Shown: piece after piece, positions 29,906-41,087 of the stretch
How positions within the stretch are numbered: the stretch's first letter is position 1
How the letters are laid out: every line of letters starts with the position of its first letter
Assembly (NCBI GenBank): GCA_022414725.1
Contig: CM039463.1
Span: 21,314,882 to 21,378,881, forward strand
Direction: 5' to 3'
From: Microglena sp. YARC
Lineage: Eukaryota; Chlorophyta; Chlorophyceae; Chlamydomonadales; Chlamydomonadaceae
DNA: 64,000 nt
The notes under the pieces: generated by a model
Seen by the model: only the letters and a program-made list of their open reading frames with translations
What the model was told of the DNA's origin: nothing
Database searches by the model: none
Made by a program: the position numbers and the translations under genes

Positions 29906-32900
29906 CTGTGCAAGGGAAAGAGCAGCACTGGTTGGCGGCAGAACATATGCTGAAATTGTCATCAGGCACTGTTTCATTTTTGGGCTACGCATAACAGCTT
30001 CCACCCAGCTCCATTAGCCAGCCACTGGGCCAATCCAGAAGCTTTCAGCTGCATTCGAATGCCCTTTAAGTCAGCTTTCAGGCACACTAGCTAATGTATG
30101 GTTTGGCCCAAGGACAGGGAAAAGGGGGCTGTCTAGAAGCTGCTACGCGTAGCCCAGAAAGGAAGCAGTGTAATCCGAAGAGCAAAAATAGCTAACGTAT
30201 CATGCATAGGGAACGGCAACTAATACTCGTGTTAGAAAAACTAATATAATTGTAGTGTCGCAATAATATTAGTGTTTCAAATAAATTCGAAATTCTGGTG
30301 AGACGGCTCGTCCGACTTATACTAAGTAATATTATTTTTTCACCAATATTATATAACATAGCCGACCCCGAACCATGTATGATGGTTAACCTTTTCGCCC
30401 ACCCCCAACCCACACCCCCAACCCACACCTACAACCCCAACCTACAACCCCTAACCCAATCTGATACCAAGAACAGGAAACAACAAGTAGACCATGTAAT
30501 GAAATTGTAATCAGAAGAACAAACAGAGCTAATATACCATGGGTGATGGTACTGATACTGAGAACAGGAAACAACAAGTAGACCATGTAATGAAATTGAC
30601 AAGAGACGAGGGCGTTCGAGTTGGGCTTGGCTCCACCGGCCAGGATGTCCTTCAATGCTGGTTCAGCGGCCTGGTGACTGACTCGGCAAAAAAACAGGGT
30701 GAAAGGAAGAAACGGTGAAAAGAAGTAAACGGTGAAAAGAAAACGGTGAAAAGAAGAAAACTCCCACTTCCAGGTGTCCTTACCTCCTCCTGTTCCTGGG
30801 GGGAGCGTTGAAGTTGGTCAAATCTCCACCAGCCAGGATGTCCTTCACTGCACGCTCAGCAGCATTCAATCCACCATCAGTGCTCTTAACCTAGCAACCT
30901 TAAAGCTGGTAGACTATATAACGAAAAAGACTAAAATCATGAAAAAGCCTGTGCCCTCACCTCCTCCTGCCCCTGGGGGGGGTGCGTTGAAGTTGGGCAC
31001 ATCTCCACCAGCCAGGATGTCCTTCACGGCACGCTCTGCAGCACTCACTCCACCTGCAGTGCCAGTCAGCACCAGCTTGGCTGGCTCGGTTGCCTGGTCA
31101 ATCTGCAGCTTGATGTTGAAGTGCCTCTGCAGGCCCTTGATGGTCTCACCACCACGTCCGATGATGCGGCCCACCAGGGGCTTGGGGCACTCCAGAGATC
31201 TTGAAAAGCCAGAGCAGTGCTGAAGAAGGGTTGGGTGGGGGTGGGTTGGTTGGTTGGGGGTTGGGATAAGGGCAATCTGCAGCTTCATGTTGGTTGAAAA
31301 GCCAGAGCCATGCTGGAGAGGGTTGGGTGTGGTTCTAAGTGTGTGTTTGGGTGATGTTTTGTGTTTTTAGGTGTGTTTTGGGTGTGGGTCTCGCCACCAC
31401 GCCCGATGATGCGTCCGACAGGGGGCACTTGACATGACAGTGCACTTATCTCTACCAAGGCAGGTGGAGTGGGACCAGAGCGAGTGCAGCTGCATACCTC
31501 CTCAATCAAAGGCAACGGTAACGGCGAGTTCCTGGAAGGCATAACCTCCAATGCGTGTGGGCGGGTTGGGTGTGGGTTGGGCGGGTTGTTGTATTTGTTT
31601 TAGGAGGAGGGCATACCTCCTCAATCAAAGGCTAAGGCGAGTTCCTAGAAGGCATAACCTCCAATCTGGATAGCTGCTTGCCTATTAATAATAACACTAT
31701 TGGGACCTGAGAGAGTGCAGCTGCGTACCTTCTCAATCACCATGGCGATACCGGCAGAGCTGGTGATGGGCTGGTCAGAGGAGATTAACTCTTGGATCTG
31801 CATTCAAGCAAATAAGCAGTGCGTGTGAAGTCAGATTCAGGTTCAGATTCGGATTTAAAGTCAGACACGGGTTCAGAGCCAGATTCAGTTTCAGATTCAA
31901 ATTCGAAGTCCATATCGAAGTCAGATTCGGGTTTAGAGTCAATTTCAGAGTCAGATTCAGGTTCAGAGTCAGTTTCAGGGTCAGTTTCAGAGTCAGATTC
32001 AGGTTCTGAGTCAAGAACGACACATGAGACAGGGTGCTGAAGATGAAGTTGATGGTAATTGTACTGATAAAAGTGATGATGATGACAATTTTGCCCCCCA
32101 CATCTGGGGGGCAGGAGCCCCCAGGGTCACCCCGCCGTCCGTTTGTGCAACCGCGACCGACCACACAAAGCCCGACACATATGCCACCTGTCTCGTAACT
32201 AATTGGCTTCATTCCGCTCAATTCCATTGCCATCTGTCACTCCGTCACTCTCCATCAATTTTCCACATTGCTTGCGACACCTCCGTTTGGGATCCCCTTC
32301 CAAAACAGGGTAGTCCAAGACAAGATAAAGCCCATAGCTTGACTTGTTCCTGGTGACCTCCTGGACTCCGAATGTGCTCGCGGCTTGACGGAGCTTGTGT
32401 ATGTACGTGTATTAGTTACAGTCCAGGGGTAGCCAACTAGGATCTTGCCTAACCTTGAACAATCAAGGTGCCTGCTTTACATGCAACATAATCTGCTTGG
32501 TCGGTGCTACCAACACAGAACCATCTCCTCACTTCGCTCAACCTAGAGCTCTTTTTTCCGCTACCCAGTAGTATCGCTAACTGGGTCCCTGTTTTGGCCA
32601 AACCTTCCGCTACCATGAAACTTGAATCTCGGCCCCGACCCCCAACACGCCCAGGCCCAACCTTGAGAGACACCAAATCCCTCACCGCTACCAGGAGAAC
32701 CCCATTCTGAAACGGAACAAGTTCTATGCAGCGTCGCCAGCGACGCTAAAATTGGCGGAGAGTGATCGCGACGGAGCAACAGGTGGCAACGGAAGCGAGT
32801 TAGTTACGAGACCGTTGGCTGACGTGTCAGGCTTCATCGCGGTCAGATGGATGGATGGATGGTTGGATGGATGGATGGATGGTCGAACTGACAAATGGGT

Positions 32901-35900
32901 AAAACTGGGGGCTCCCGCCCCCCAGAAGGGGCGGCCCCGCCAAAAAAAGAAATAGGCTCAACCATGCCTCCTCGGCCTGTTAGATAAACAATTTGGCAGT
33001 GCTTCCAACCACATTGGACTAACCACTTGTATGACAATACAAATAAAAAGACTTGTCACATTAACTACGGTTAGTTATGCGATTCAACCTCTCTCCATCT
33101 CCTTGGCTCTCTCAACCACGTCTGCTTAGCATGTAAGTTCGACAATTTCGACAGTGCATCCAACCTGCAGAACTTGCAACAGCTGCAGCAGGTTCAGATG
33201 CTGTAGTGGGAGGAGGGAGGGAGGGAGGGCCTTCAGTATCCCTCCTCCCACTACTAGAGGTGCTGAAGGCCTTCCTTCCCTCCCTCCTCCCACTAATGGA
33301 GATACTGGACTGACCACATGTATGACAATACAAATAAAAAGACTTGTCACATTAACTACCGTTAGTTATGCGATTCAACCTCTCTCCATCTCCTTGGCTC
33401 TCTCAACCATGTCTGCTTAGCATGTAAGATCGACAATTTCGACAGTGCATCCAACCTGCAGAACCTGCAACAGCTGCAGCAGCCGAAGAACCTGCAGCAG
33501 CTGCTGTAGCTGCTGCAGGTGCTGTAGCTGCTGCAGCTTCAGATGCTGTAGTGGGAGGAGGGAGGGAGGGAGGGCCTTCAGTATCTCCAGTAGTGGGAGG
33601 AGGGAGGGAGGGAGGCCCTCCCTCCCTCCCTCCTCCCACTACTAGAGGTGCTGAAGGCCCTCCTTCTCTCCCTCCTCCCACTAATGGAGATACTGGACTG
33701 ACCACCTGTATGACAATACAAATAAAAAGACTTGTCACATTAACTACCGTTAGTTACGCTTATTAGTAATGTTTCAACCTCTCTCCATCTCCTTGGCTCT
33801 CTCAACCATGTCTGCTTAACATGTAAGTTCGACAATTTCGACAGTGCATCCAACCTGCAGAACCTGCAACAGATGCAGCAGGTTCAGATGCTGTAGTGGG
33901 AGGAGGGAGGGAGGGAGGGCCTTCAGTATCTCCAGTAGTGGGAGGAGGGAGGGAGGGAGGCCTTCCCTCCCTCCCTCCTCCCACTACTAGAGGTGCTGAA
34001 GGCCCTCCTTCCCTCCCTCCTCCCACTAATGGAGATACTGGACTGACCACCTGTATGACAATACAAATAAAAATACTTGTCGTGTGAACTACCATCAGTT
34101 AAGTGATACAACGTCTCACCATCTTCTCGGCTCTCTCAACCATGTCTGCTTTGCCAGTAATCTCAACTCCTTGGTCGGTGCTGCCAACCACCTTGGCGCT
34201 GACAACGATGCGAGTTTCACTGAAGAAGAAGCAGGTCGAGAGGGAGGGAGCAAATTTTGAAAATCAATAGTTGTTGCGATGAGATGCGTTGGTGTTGGGA
34301 TGGGGTGCAATAGTGTTGGTGTTGGGACGAGATAGTGTTACGATGAGATGTGTTGGTCTTGGTGCTGGGGTGGGGTACGCTGACAACAATGCGGGTTTCA
34401 CTGAAGAAGAAGCAGGTCGAGAGGGAGGGAGCAAATTTTGAAAATCAATAGTTGTTGTTGCGATGAGATGCGTTGGTGATGGGGTGGGGTGCGCTGACAA
34501 CGATGCGAGTTTCACTGAAGAAGTAGGTCGAGAGGGAGGGAGCAAATTTCAAATTTCAATAGACATGAGTGCTAGTGGGTGTGCATAGAAAGCAAGGGGT
34601 GTGGGCTTGGGTGTAGTGGGGTGTAATGGGGTGTAGTGGGGTGGATTGGGATATGTTTGGGATTTGCGTATTGGGTGTGGAGTTGGAGTTAGGTTGGAAG
34701 GTCTTGTAGGTGGCATGTGTGAGGGATTGGGCTGGCAGTGAGGGTGGGTGTGGGTGGCCGAATGGGTGTGGGTGGGTGTGGGTGGCCAAAATGCAACATG
34801 CATTGCTGGCGTTTCAGACTTCAGACTCAGACTTCAGACTTCAGACTTAAGACTAAAGCTTGCAAAGTCCCCTAACCTCGAGATCTCTCATCCAGGACAC
34901 AACAGTCATAGCTATTATATTCAGCTACAGGTGCCAGGTTCATAGCTATTATATTCAGCTACAGATAACACGATCATAGCTATTATGTTCAGCTACAGGT
35001 AACACGATCATAGCTATTATATTCAGCTACAGGTACCAGGTTCATAGCTATTATATTCAGCTACAGGTGCCAGGTTCATAGCTATTATGTTCAGCTACAG
35101 GTACCAGGTTCATAGCTATTATATTCAGCTACAGGTACCAGGTTCATAGCTATCATATTCAGCTACAGGTACCAGGTTCATAGCTATTATATTCAGCTCC
35201 AGGTGCCAGGTTCATAGCTATTATATTCAGCTACAGGTACCAGGTTCATAGCTATCATATTCAGCTACAGGTACCAGGTTCATAGCTTCTATTTTCAGCT
35301 ACAGGTACCAGGTTCATAGCTATTATATCCAGCTACAGGTACCAGGTTCATAGCTATTATATTCAGCTACAAGTACCACGTTCGTAGCTTTTATTTTCAG
35401 CTACTAGTGCCAGATTCGTAGCTTTTATATTCAGCTACAAGTACCAGATTCGTAGCTTATATTTTCAGCCTACAGGTACCAGGTTCATAGCTTATATTTT
35501 CAGCTTCAAGTACCAGGTTCATAGCTTTTATTTTCAGCTACAAGTACCAGATTCGTACCTTCTATTTTCAGCTACAGGTACCAGGTCAATAGCTATTGTA
35601 TTCAGCTACAGGTACCAGATTCATAGCTATTATATTCAGCTACAAGTACCAGGTTTTTAGCTATTATATTCAGCTACAAGTACCAGATTTGTAGCTTTCA
35701 TTTTCAGCTACAGGTACCAGGTTCATACCTATTATATTTATCTACAGGTACCAGGTTCATAGCTATTATATTCGGCTACAAGTACTAGTTTTGAATACAT
35801 GTTACACCTTGTGGCCAGGAGTGGGGTTGAGGGGGCCATCCCGATCTCCTCCACTGAGGCCAGCCACCAAACAAACTAAGCACCAGCAGTATCACTAGAC

Positions 35901-37917
35901 CCCGCCAAAAATACACAGGCAGCAGCAGAAAATGTAGGCAACAGCAGTACATCTACAAGGCAATATCAGTATCACAAACCAACCATCAAATCTACGCATG
36001 CAGCAGCAGTAAATGTAAGCTACGGCAGCAAATCTACCAGACAACAGAAGTATTACAACCCGTCAAACCTACACATCCACTCAGTCCACAAACATGACTT
36101 GTCTACCCTTTCATATTTGGAGTCCATGAGGGCACGAGGGTAAGGTAGCTAATCATCATCATCATCATCATCATCATCTTCACCATCCCCACAATCGGCA
36201 TCATCATCATCATCATCATCATCTTCACCACCACCACAACCCACATCATCATCATCATCATCATCATCTTCACAAGCACCACCACCACAATCAACATGAT
36301 CATCATCATCATCTTCACCACCACCACAACCCACATGATGATGATGATCATCATCATCATCATCATCTTCACAACCACCACAATCAGCATCATGATAATC
36401 ATCATCTTCACCACCACCATAATCGGCATCAGGATCATCATCATCTTCACCACCACCATAATCGGCATCATCACGACCCAATCGCCACAGGCTGAACTAT
36501 TCAGGGTTATCCTTGCTTTTACCTTGCTGATTGCAGGTTCTTAATTGTCTCTCCTCCCCTTCCGATGATGCGGCCCACCAAGGCGGTTGGGACCTCGAGC
36601 TTCTTCACCAAATCCCCTGGGCCGGCAGTGGAAATGGCCTCAGCCTCAAGCACCTCCTTCACCATAGCTTTCGCCCTCTCCACAGCCTCCCTGGTTCCAG
36701 TGATCACGACCGGCTTGGTGTCGCCCTGGGCGGTGAGGTCCACGCGCATGGTGGTACCAGACCTAACCATCATGTCCTTCACTGTGGCTCCCTGCTTTCC
36801 AATGACCTTGCCCACTTTGTCAGCAGGGCAGGGGAAGGAGTCAGTGATGTTGCCGTTCAAGTCGACCACGGGGACGGGGGTGGAGGCAAGAGAGGAGACG
36901 ATATCCTGAAGAGTGATGGGGATTAGTGGCGATTAATGGGGATTGGGGTGTGTGTTTGGGGGGGATGGGGGGGGGGGGGGGTATTTCAGAGAAACAGCCA
37001 TGTGACCCCACTTGCATTGCATAGAATGGCAGGGACAGCAATGAATGCAATATGATGCAGAGGTAGTTCACATGCAGAGATGCAATGCAATGCAGATGTA
37101 GTCCACATCCTAGGTCAGATAAAAGCACTAAGAGAAAATGACCAGGATGAAATACTTCATGCTGGAAGTCCTCCTAGTACACTGTTTGGAAGGCTATATC
37201 CTGCGTTATCATAATTTGCGCCATCCTAGGCAGACATTGAGGGTTAATGATACCCAAGCTGTGTGGGCTGGCAATTTCTAAGCAGTTGGAGAACAAGAGA
37301 CATCGGGGGTGAGCGATTCGGTAAACTCAGTTTCACTCATGTCCAGTGGCTACGGAAGATTTGAGATGGCTCGGGGACCAAGCTCATCAACATGGCAGTT
37401 TCAATTTGCCCCTCCTGTTGGTCTAGACAACATCTTAACTACTTGAGGTTAGGCAAGTCTCTAAAGCCCAGCAGGCTGCCCCTGGACTGTGACACATATA
37501 CAAGAGGTACCTCAGATCAAGGAAAGTAGTCACAACCATCTTCACAGAGACTGGAGCTGAGCATGGCCCATCCATTCAGCTCACTAGCAGGAGCTTACTG
37601 GTAGATTCAACAACCAAGATCTTGCCATCAGTGCACAGTATTCAAGACGGATGCTAAGGATCAACACGACAGGAAGATCGAGTGGGACTCGGGATGGGTG
37701 GACATGATGCCGCTGGAGGCGAATCAGGGGGTACAATTAATTCGAGACTAGCGATTAACCCAGGGCGACGATTTAAAAAAGCAGAAGCTCGCATCGCCTC
37801 CTTCATCAACATCGGCACCTGCAACGATCTGGGCTGCTTTGATCCACCATCCTGTGCTCCGCCATCCATCTTGCGTTTCATGCCGTGAATATCACCTACG
37901 GGCACCAGACCGGCCAT
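29243..37917 (-). CDS. Three-KH-domain RNA-binding protein with P/G/Q-rich tail and WW-domain start
   Basis: Resembles FUBP/KHSRP-type proteins that bind single-stranded nucleic acid and act in transcription, splicing or mRNA decay. Six exons join in phase. KH1 (SFPCPADKVGKVIGKQGATV, exon 2), KH2 (VPTALVGRIIGRGGETIKNL, exons 2-3) and KH3 (PLVGRIIGRGGETIKGLQ, exon 5) each have the GxxG loop (GKQG, GRGG, GRGG). The tail is rich in Gly-Tyr, Pro and Gln, ending WSELRDDKGQVYYFNSATG, the first two-thirds of a WW domain. The final exon, with the second Trp and the stop, is not found. Exon 6 carries a two-base frame deficit. Introns hold repeats copied from exon edges. The N-terminus is short and basic (HGMKRKMDGG). 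Confidence 0.85.
29984..30154. mobile_element. Inverted-end element (family 4), copy 1
   Basis: Ends GGCTACGCATAACAGCTTCC and AGAAGCTGCTACGCGTAGCC are inverted repeats. A second copy is at 40102-40255 (GGCTACGCATGGCAGGTTCC to AGAGGCTGCTACGAGTA). Both contain an AAAGCTGTCAGCTGCAT-type core. No coding capacity. Confidence 0.65.
30205..30367. repeat. AT-rich dispersed element (family 6), copy 1
   Basis: From GGGAACGGCAACTAATA to TATATAACATAGCCGACCCC, containing CTGGTGAGACGGCTC. The same element is at 41315-41490. Confidence 0.75.
30590..30900 (-). repeat. Partial copies of KH exon 5 in the downstream intron
   Basis: 30790-30870 reads AAERAVKDILAGGDLTNFNA followed by a GTAAGG donor. 30612-30670 reads LKDILAGGAKPNSNA without a clear donor. 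Both copy the 3' third of exon 5. Between are GGTGAAAAGAAG repeats. Confidence 0.8.
30961..31219 (-). CDS. KH protein exon 5: KH3
   Basis: 259 nt from CTTCTTCAG to GTGAGG. Encodes PLVGRIIGRGGETIKGLQ, FNIKLQIDQATEPAKLVLTG and AAERAVKDILAGGDVPNFNA. It ends with one base, completed by GC of exon 6 (Gly). Confidence 0.85.
31250..31560 (-). repeat. Partial copies of KH exon 5 and exon 4 edges
   Basis: 31276-31318 copies two pieces of exon 5 (GGCTTTTCAA and AAGCTGCAGATTG). 31387-31428 copies the GRIIGRGGET loop codons. 31490-31550 and 31610-31665 are two copies of an exon 4 donor-edge segment. Confidence 0.75.
31729..31797 (-). CDS. KH protein exon 4: linker
   Basis: 69 nt, 23 codons (IQELISSDQPITSSAG then IAMVIEK) between AATGCAG and GTACGC. 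The start completes the last helix of KH2. Two diverged copies of its 3' edge (ATTGAGGAG|GTATGC) lie at 31620-31640 and 31495-31515. Confidence 0.8.
31819..32020. repeat. GATTCAGGTTCAGAGTCA hexamer-based repeat
   Basis: Degenerate 6/18-bp repeats in the intron between KH exons 3 and 4. The plus-strand open frame would be Ser/Asp-rich; it is judged a repeat artefact. Confidence 0.75.
32096..32290 (+). mobile_element. MITE-like family 1 copy
   Basis: Diverged copy from GGGGGGCAGGAGCCCCCAGG to CATCAATTTTCCACATTGCT, lacking a good 5' end. Confidence 0.6.
32735..32950 (-). mobile_element. MITE-like family 1 copy, minus strand
   Basis: Runs from GCGTCGCCAGCGACGC AAAATTGGCGG-type end to GGCGGCCCCGCCAAAAAAAG. 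An ATGG microsatellite has expanded inside it at 32845-32882. Confidence 0.7.
33080..34118 (-). repeat. About 330-bp tandem repeat carrying the 3' edge of KH exon 3
   Basis: Three units. On the minus strand each carries GACATGGTTGAGAGAGCC + AAGGAGATGGAGAG (exon 3 3' edge; near 33090-33125, 33380-33418, 33779-33816), plus GGGAGGAGGGAGGGAGG blocks, GCAGCAGCTGC repeats and CATGTATGACAATACAAATA. Confidence 0.85.
34120..34219 (-). CDS. KH protein exon 3: end of KH2
   Basis: 100 nt between CTTCTTCAG and GTGAGA, encoding ETRIVVSAKVVGSTDQGVEI and TGKADMVERAEKM. Both edges have tandem copies on their own sides. Confidence 0.85.
34220..34560 (-). repeat. Copies of the 5' edge of KH exon 3
   Basis: The acceptor CTTCTTCAG plus TGAAACYCGCATTGTTGTCA recurs near 34380-34415 and 34490-34530, separated by the GTTGGGATGGGG repeat. 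Confidence 0.85.
34560..36140. repeat. Intron filled by a 33-bp minisatellite
   Basis: 34900-35790 has about 27 units of CATAGCTATTATATTCAGCT + ACAGGTACCAGGTT. Before it are GTGTAGTGGGGTG and CAGACTTCAGACT motifs. After it (35800-36120) is a dispersed fragment (GTTGAGGGGGCCATCCCG, also at 4032 and, more weakly, 23085) and ordinary sequence. Confidence 0.85.
36145..36475. repeat. ATC/ACC triplet array
   Basis: CATCATCATCATCTTCACCA-type repeats next to KH exon 2. The poly-Asp and poly-Met frames are artefacts. Confidence 0.9.
36523..36905 (-). CDS. KH protein exon 2: KH1 and start of KH2
   Basis: Acceptor CTCTTCAG, donor GCAAG|GTAAAA, 383 nt. Starts DIVSSLASTPVPVVDLNGN and ends GRGGETIKNLQSA. 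Phase 2 is completed by the T of exon 3, giving SASETR. Confidence 0.85.
36906..37818. other. First intron of the KH gene
   Basis: Contains a GATTAGTGGCGATTAATGGG direct repeat near 36920, a G run, a GCAATGCAATGCAGATGTAG repeat near 37020-37095 and ordinary sequence. No other coding signal. Confidence 0.5.
37819..37917 (-). CDS. KH protein exon 1
   Basis: ATG at 37917, 33 codons ending SLQ before GTGCCG. Encodes MAGLVPVGDIHGMKRKMDGG and a Ser/Gln-rich end. Chosen because it is the first ATG upstream of the KH1 exon with an in-phase donor; exon 2 starts in the same phase. Confidence 0.65.
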
Positions 37918-38124
37918 GGCTACAAAACTGGCGGTAGATTTCTGGCGAGATAAAGAGCCACGGACAAAGAAAGAATGAAATACGAGATGCGGAGGCGATT
38001 ATTTCGACGCCTGAAGAGAGAGGATTATCGACGGCGTGGAACTATTGATAGATGGCAAGGGAAGGACAAAAGCTGTACTTCAAGGTACAGGTCTTCGGGG
38101 GAAGGGTCTTATTGAGACTGTCTT
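37918..38124. promoter_or_regulatory. Putative divergent promoter region
   Basis: 207 bp between the KH gene ATG (minus) and a candidate plus-strand ATG. It is free of tandem repeats, unlike its surroundings. No TATA box is clear. Confidence 0.35.
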
Positions 38125-38233
38125 ATGAGTGGTTCCAGTCACCGCACCCCCGGAAACTCGGGACCGGATGTTGAGGCCGCCGGGGTAGAGGCCTGGAGCC
38201 ATTTATTGGGGATGGACGCTCTGGGACAGCCAG
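38125..38233 (+). CDS. Possible first exon of an unknown gene
   Basis: ATG, 36 codons (MSGSSHRTPGNSGPDVEAAG, VEAWSHLLGMDALGQP) and a good GTGAGA donor. Codon-like composition and position suggest a gene divergent from the KH gene. No following exon was recognised before 42914, so this may be a short or non-coding transcript. Confidence 0.3.
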
Positions 38234-39640
38234 GTGAGAGCGCTCCAGTCAGGCTTAAGGGACTTGCCCATCCTCAAATAATCAATGTAGTTATGGTCTA
38301 TCCTGAGGGGCTAAAGATTGCCCTTGTGACTTATCTCCATACGGTACATAGAGGGTCAAAACTCAGAACATCAGAATACCCTATAGGCCTCTACCCTCAC
38401 TTGTTCCTCAGTTTTGTTTACAGTCCGGGGGGTAGCCAAATAGGCTGAAGGAACTTGCCCAAGCTTAGAATAAGGAGCTGCAAATGTATAAAAATGTGAT
38501 TGAAGGGTACTTAACTACTTAAAGCAATTCAGGGGATGATTTGGGAAGCACACTTCGAACTTCGGACTTGGTTCTCAGAATCTCAGGCCAATTATCGAGA
38601 ATTCTCGCGAGAATTCTCAGATTTCCAAGCCAAATTCTCGATTTCATGAACGATGTCCGGGTTCTTCAGAAACCTTGAACCCAAATCAACCGCTGAATGG
38701 CTATAAGAAACCGCGACATATGTGTGTGCGTTGTTACTGTCCAGGGGTTGGCCAAATAAGCTAGAGGTGCTTAGACCGGATTATATACCGGCTACTGAGT
38801 TGCTTAGAGAAGCCAGTGTGTAGTCACTGGCTGGGTCTGCACTGTGCACGTGTCCATGTGACCACGTGCATAGCCGTGCAGTACTGCTGTACTGCCACTG
38901 GCTAGTATATTATGCACGCCCCTGCGGCATCTAGTTATCAATTCCTTACTGTAACCTATTCAGTAGCTACGTCTCTCCGCGTCTTGCAGTCTCACCTACT
39001 ACGAGATACTACAAGAGGGACTTGCCCAACTGTGGAATTAGGCGGGACTAAAACGAAAAAGCACTGATAAACTGAACCCCAAACAGACTTAACTGTTTTC
39101 AAAGAACCCTAAACTCTACTTTGCATGAGCCAAAGTCTGCATTTTTGTCAGAGCCCCCTTTTCAAGGGTGGGGGAGCCCCCAGGATTACCCATGTGTGCG
39201 TCTGTGTGACCGTCTGCACTACCCACCTACCACGTCCACATGATCTCTAACACACCCACCTACCACGTCCACATGATCTCTAACACACACAGCTTGGTGC
39301 CAGGAGCCTCGGGAGTGTTCACTGAATGCGGACGAAGTGACTGACTGATGACTAGGTGACTGACTGATGACTAGGTGATTGGTGACTGGGTGACTGGGTG
39401 ACTGACTGATGACTAGGTGACTGACTGATGACTAGGTGGCTGGTGACTGGGTGCCTGACTGATGACTAGGTGACTGACTGATGACTAGGTGACTGACTGA
39501 CGAGCTCACTGAATCCACTGACTGAAGCTGCATGCATCACCATCCTAACAAACCTGGCGCCCTTGCCAATATTCTGGCCACAAGCTCAAAAGAATAGGGC
39601 TGTCAAGCACGATCTCGTTACCCCATGTGACCCGTGGAGA
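38234..39640. other. Region with dispersed repeats and a 20-bp minisatellite
   Basis: Family 2 copies at 38418-38465 and 38738-38775, with the family's CGAAAAAGCACTGATAAACT tail near 39050; a perfect 22-bp palindrome at 38597-38618; a MITE family 1 fragment at 39147-39215; GACTGACTGATGACTAGGTG units at 39335-39505. No gene recognised. Confidence 0.6.
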
Positions 39641-39699
39641 TCACGTTAATGTGTAATGGACAGGTGGATGACACCCTCTAGGTGGTGTGAAAAAGGTAA

Positions 39700-39900
39700 T
39701 GACAATGCCTGGTGGGGCGTGGTGTGAAGGGAACCCGTCGTACGCGGGTATGGAGCGGTCTTCTACCTCACCTGGACATGCAACCATCGCAGTTGACAAC
39801 GACCTGCTACGAAAAGAGAGACCGAAGGGGGAATCGAACCCCCAACTCTTCATCCTTAGAGTGAGTTGGTCTACCACTTGACCAACGTATATCACTGAAA
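39700..39900 (-). mobile_element. tRNA-derived SINE, copy 1
   Basis: On the minus strand the head (39835-39895) has GGTCAAGTGGTAGACC (A-box/D-arm like) and GGGGGTTCGATTCCCCC (B-box/T-arm). The body follows to about 39715 (CCTGGTGGGGCGTGGTGTGA in plus sense). The anticodon arm is not a proper cloverleaf, so this is not a functional tRNA. Confidence 0.65.
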
Positions 39901-40101
39901 GGGGCTGTGGTGTGAAGGCATGTAACACTTCAACACTCAGACTTCAAATTTAATAAAATGAAAAAGTGATTTGTTCGAGTTTACATTATCCTGGTGATAA
40001 TATTTGTTTACTGCTAAAGACAACGAGCAGCCAAATTTATGGCTGAAGCTATGTAACCAAGTTCAAGTTCAAGTAACACTTCAACACTGATGCTTTTTGA
40101 G

Positions 40102-40255
40102 GCTACGCATGGCAGGTTCCAGCCAGCTCCATGATCATAGCCGAAAGCTGTCAGCTGCATTGGAATGCTCGTCATGTCAGCTTTCGGAAGCACTAGCTAC
40201 CTTCAGGATTCACCCAAGGACATGTAAAGGGAGATGCCTAGAGGCTGCTACGAGT
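40102..40255. mobile_element. Inverted-end element (family 4), copy 2
   Basis: See the copy at 29984-30154. Here the internal CGAAAGCTGTCAGCTGCATT is followed by a GTCAGCTTTCG inverted partner, so the transcript would fold back. Confidence 0.65.
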
Positions 40256-41087
40256 AAAAACAAAACAGTGCACTTCAACTCAATTATAACGGCAAAACTA
40301 TCTTAACCAACTATTAGGAGGATTGAGGGGCAGGGGGGGGGGGGGGGGGGGTATTGGCTTTGGCTTTGGCTTCGAAATTGAAATTGTTACATCCATGTAA
40401 TACCGTTACTCACAGGACGTGAAGTTAAGGACACCATAGCGTAAGCCGGAGCTAGCTATAGTCACCGTAGGGCCACCTCATTAAAAATAATCACCACCGA
40501 TGACTGACCGGCAGGCACCGTGGCCACATCATGCCAGTGCAGCTTAATACGGGTTTTTTTCATTGGCTTTGATTCATATCCAGGCATTCTTGCAAGTTGT
40601 CAACAAGTTGTATGCATTGTGTGATTACACTTTGTGCTCAGGAGTGTGGTGTTGTATTGCTTGCAGCACAAGCTCAAGTCATTATTCTGCCCATGTTTAG
40701 AGTTGAGGTCCTGCTCTTGTTAAGTGTGGTAGTGTGGTAGCCCCCACGGTGTCAGTCCTGCCCTTGTTTAGTGTGGTAGTGTGGGAGCCCCCACGGTTGC
40801 AGTCTTGCCTTTGTCAAGTGTGGTAGTGTGTCAGTGTGGTAATGTGCTCCCCCCCCCCCCCCCCCCCCCGTGGGTTCAGTGCCTAAATAATAATAAAAAT
40901 TGGGGTACAGTACACTTGCACAAATGTCCCTCACAAGGTAGAGGGGGTTGATACCCCATCGACATACCATTGACACACCGCATTGACACCCGCATTGAAC
41001 TCTTAGCCCAGTTCGCTGGATGCTTATTGGACAAGTCCCTGCAGCCTGATTAGGCTCCGTTTAGTCTAATTGGCTAACCTCTGGATG
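40256..41087. other. No gene recognised
   Basis: Holds a G run (40334-40351), a dispersed 90-bp repeat (about 40372-40470; also 44627-44715 inverted and 63480-63570), four units ending GTGTGGTAGTGTGG (40690-40845) and a C run (40851-40869). Confidence 0.5.

Noticed and set aside
31819..32040. Ser/Asp repeat protein on the plus strand
   Set aside because: Hexamer repeat in an intron of the opposite-strand KH gene; no start context or flanking exons.
39835..39895. Functional tRNA gene
   Set aside because: T-arm and D-arm-like blocks are present, but the anticodon stem-loop is wrong (a 14-nt loop) and the acceptor stem does not pair; better explained as a SINE head.
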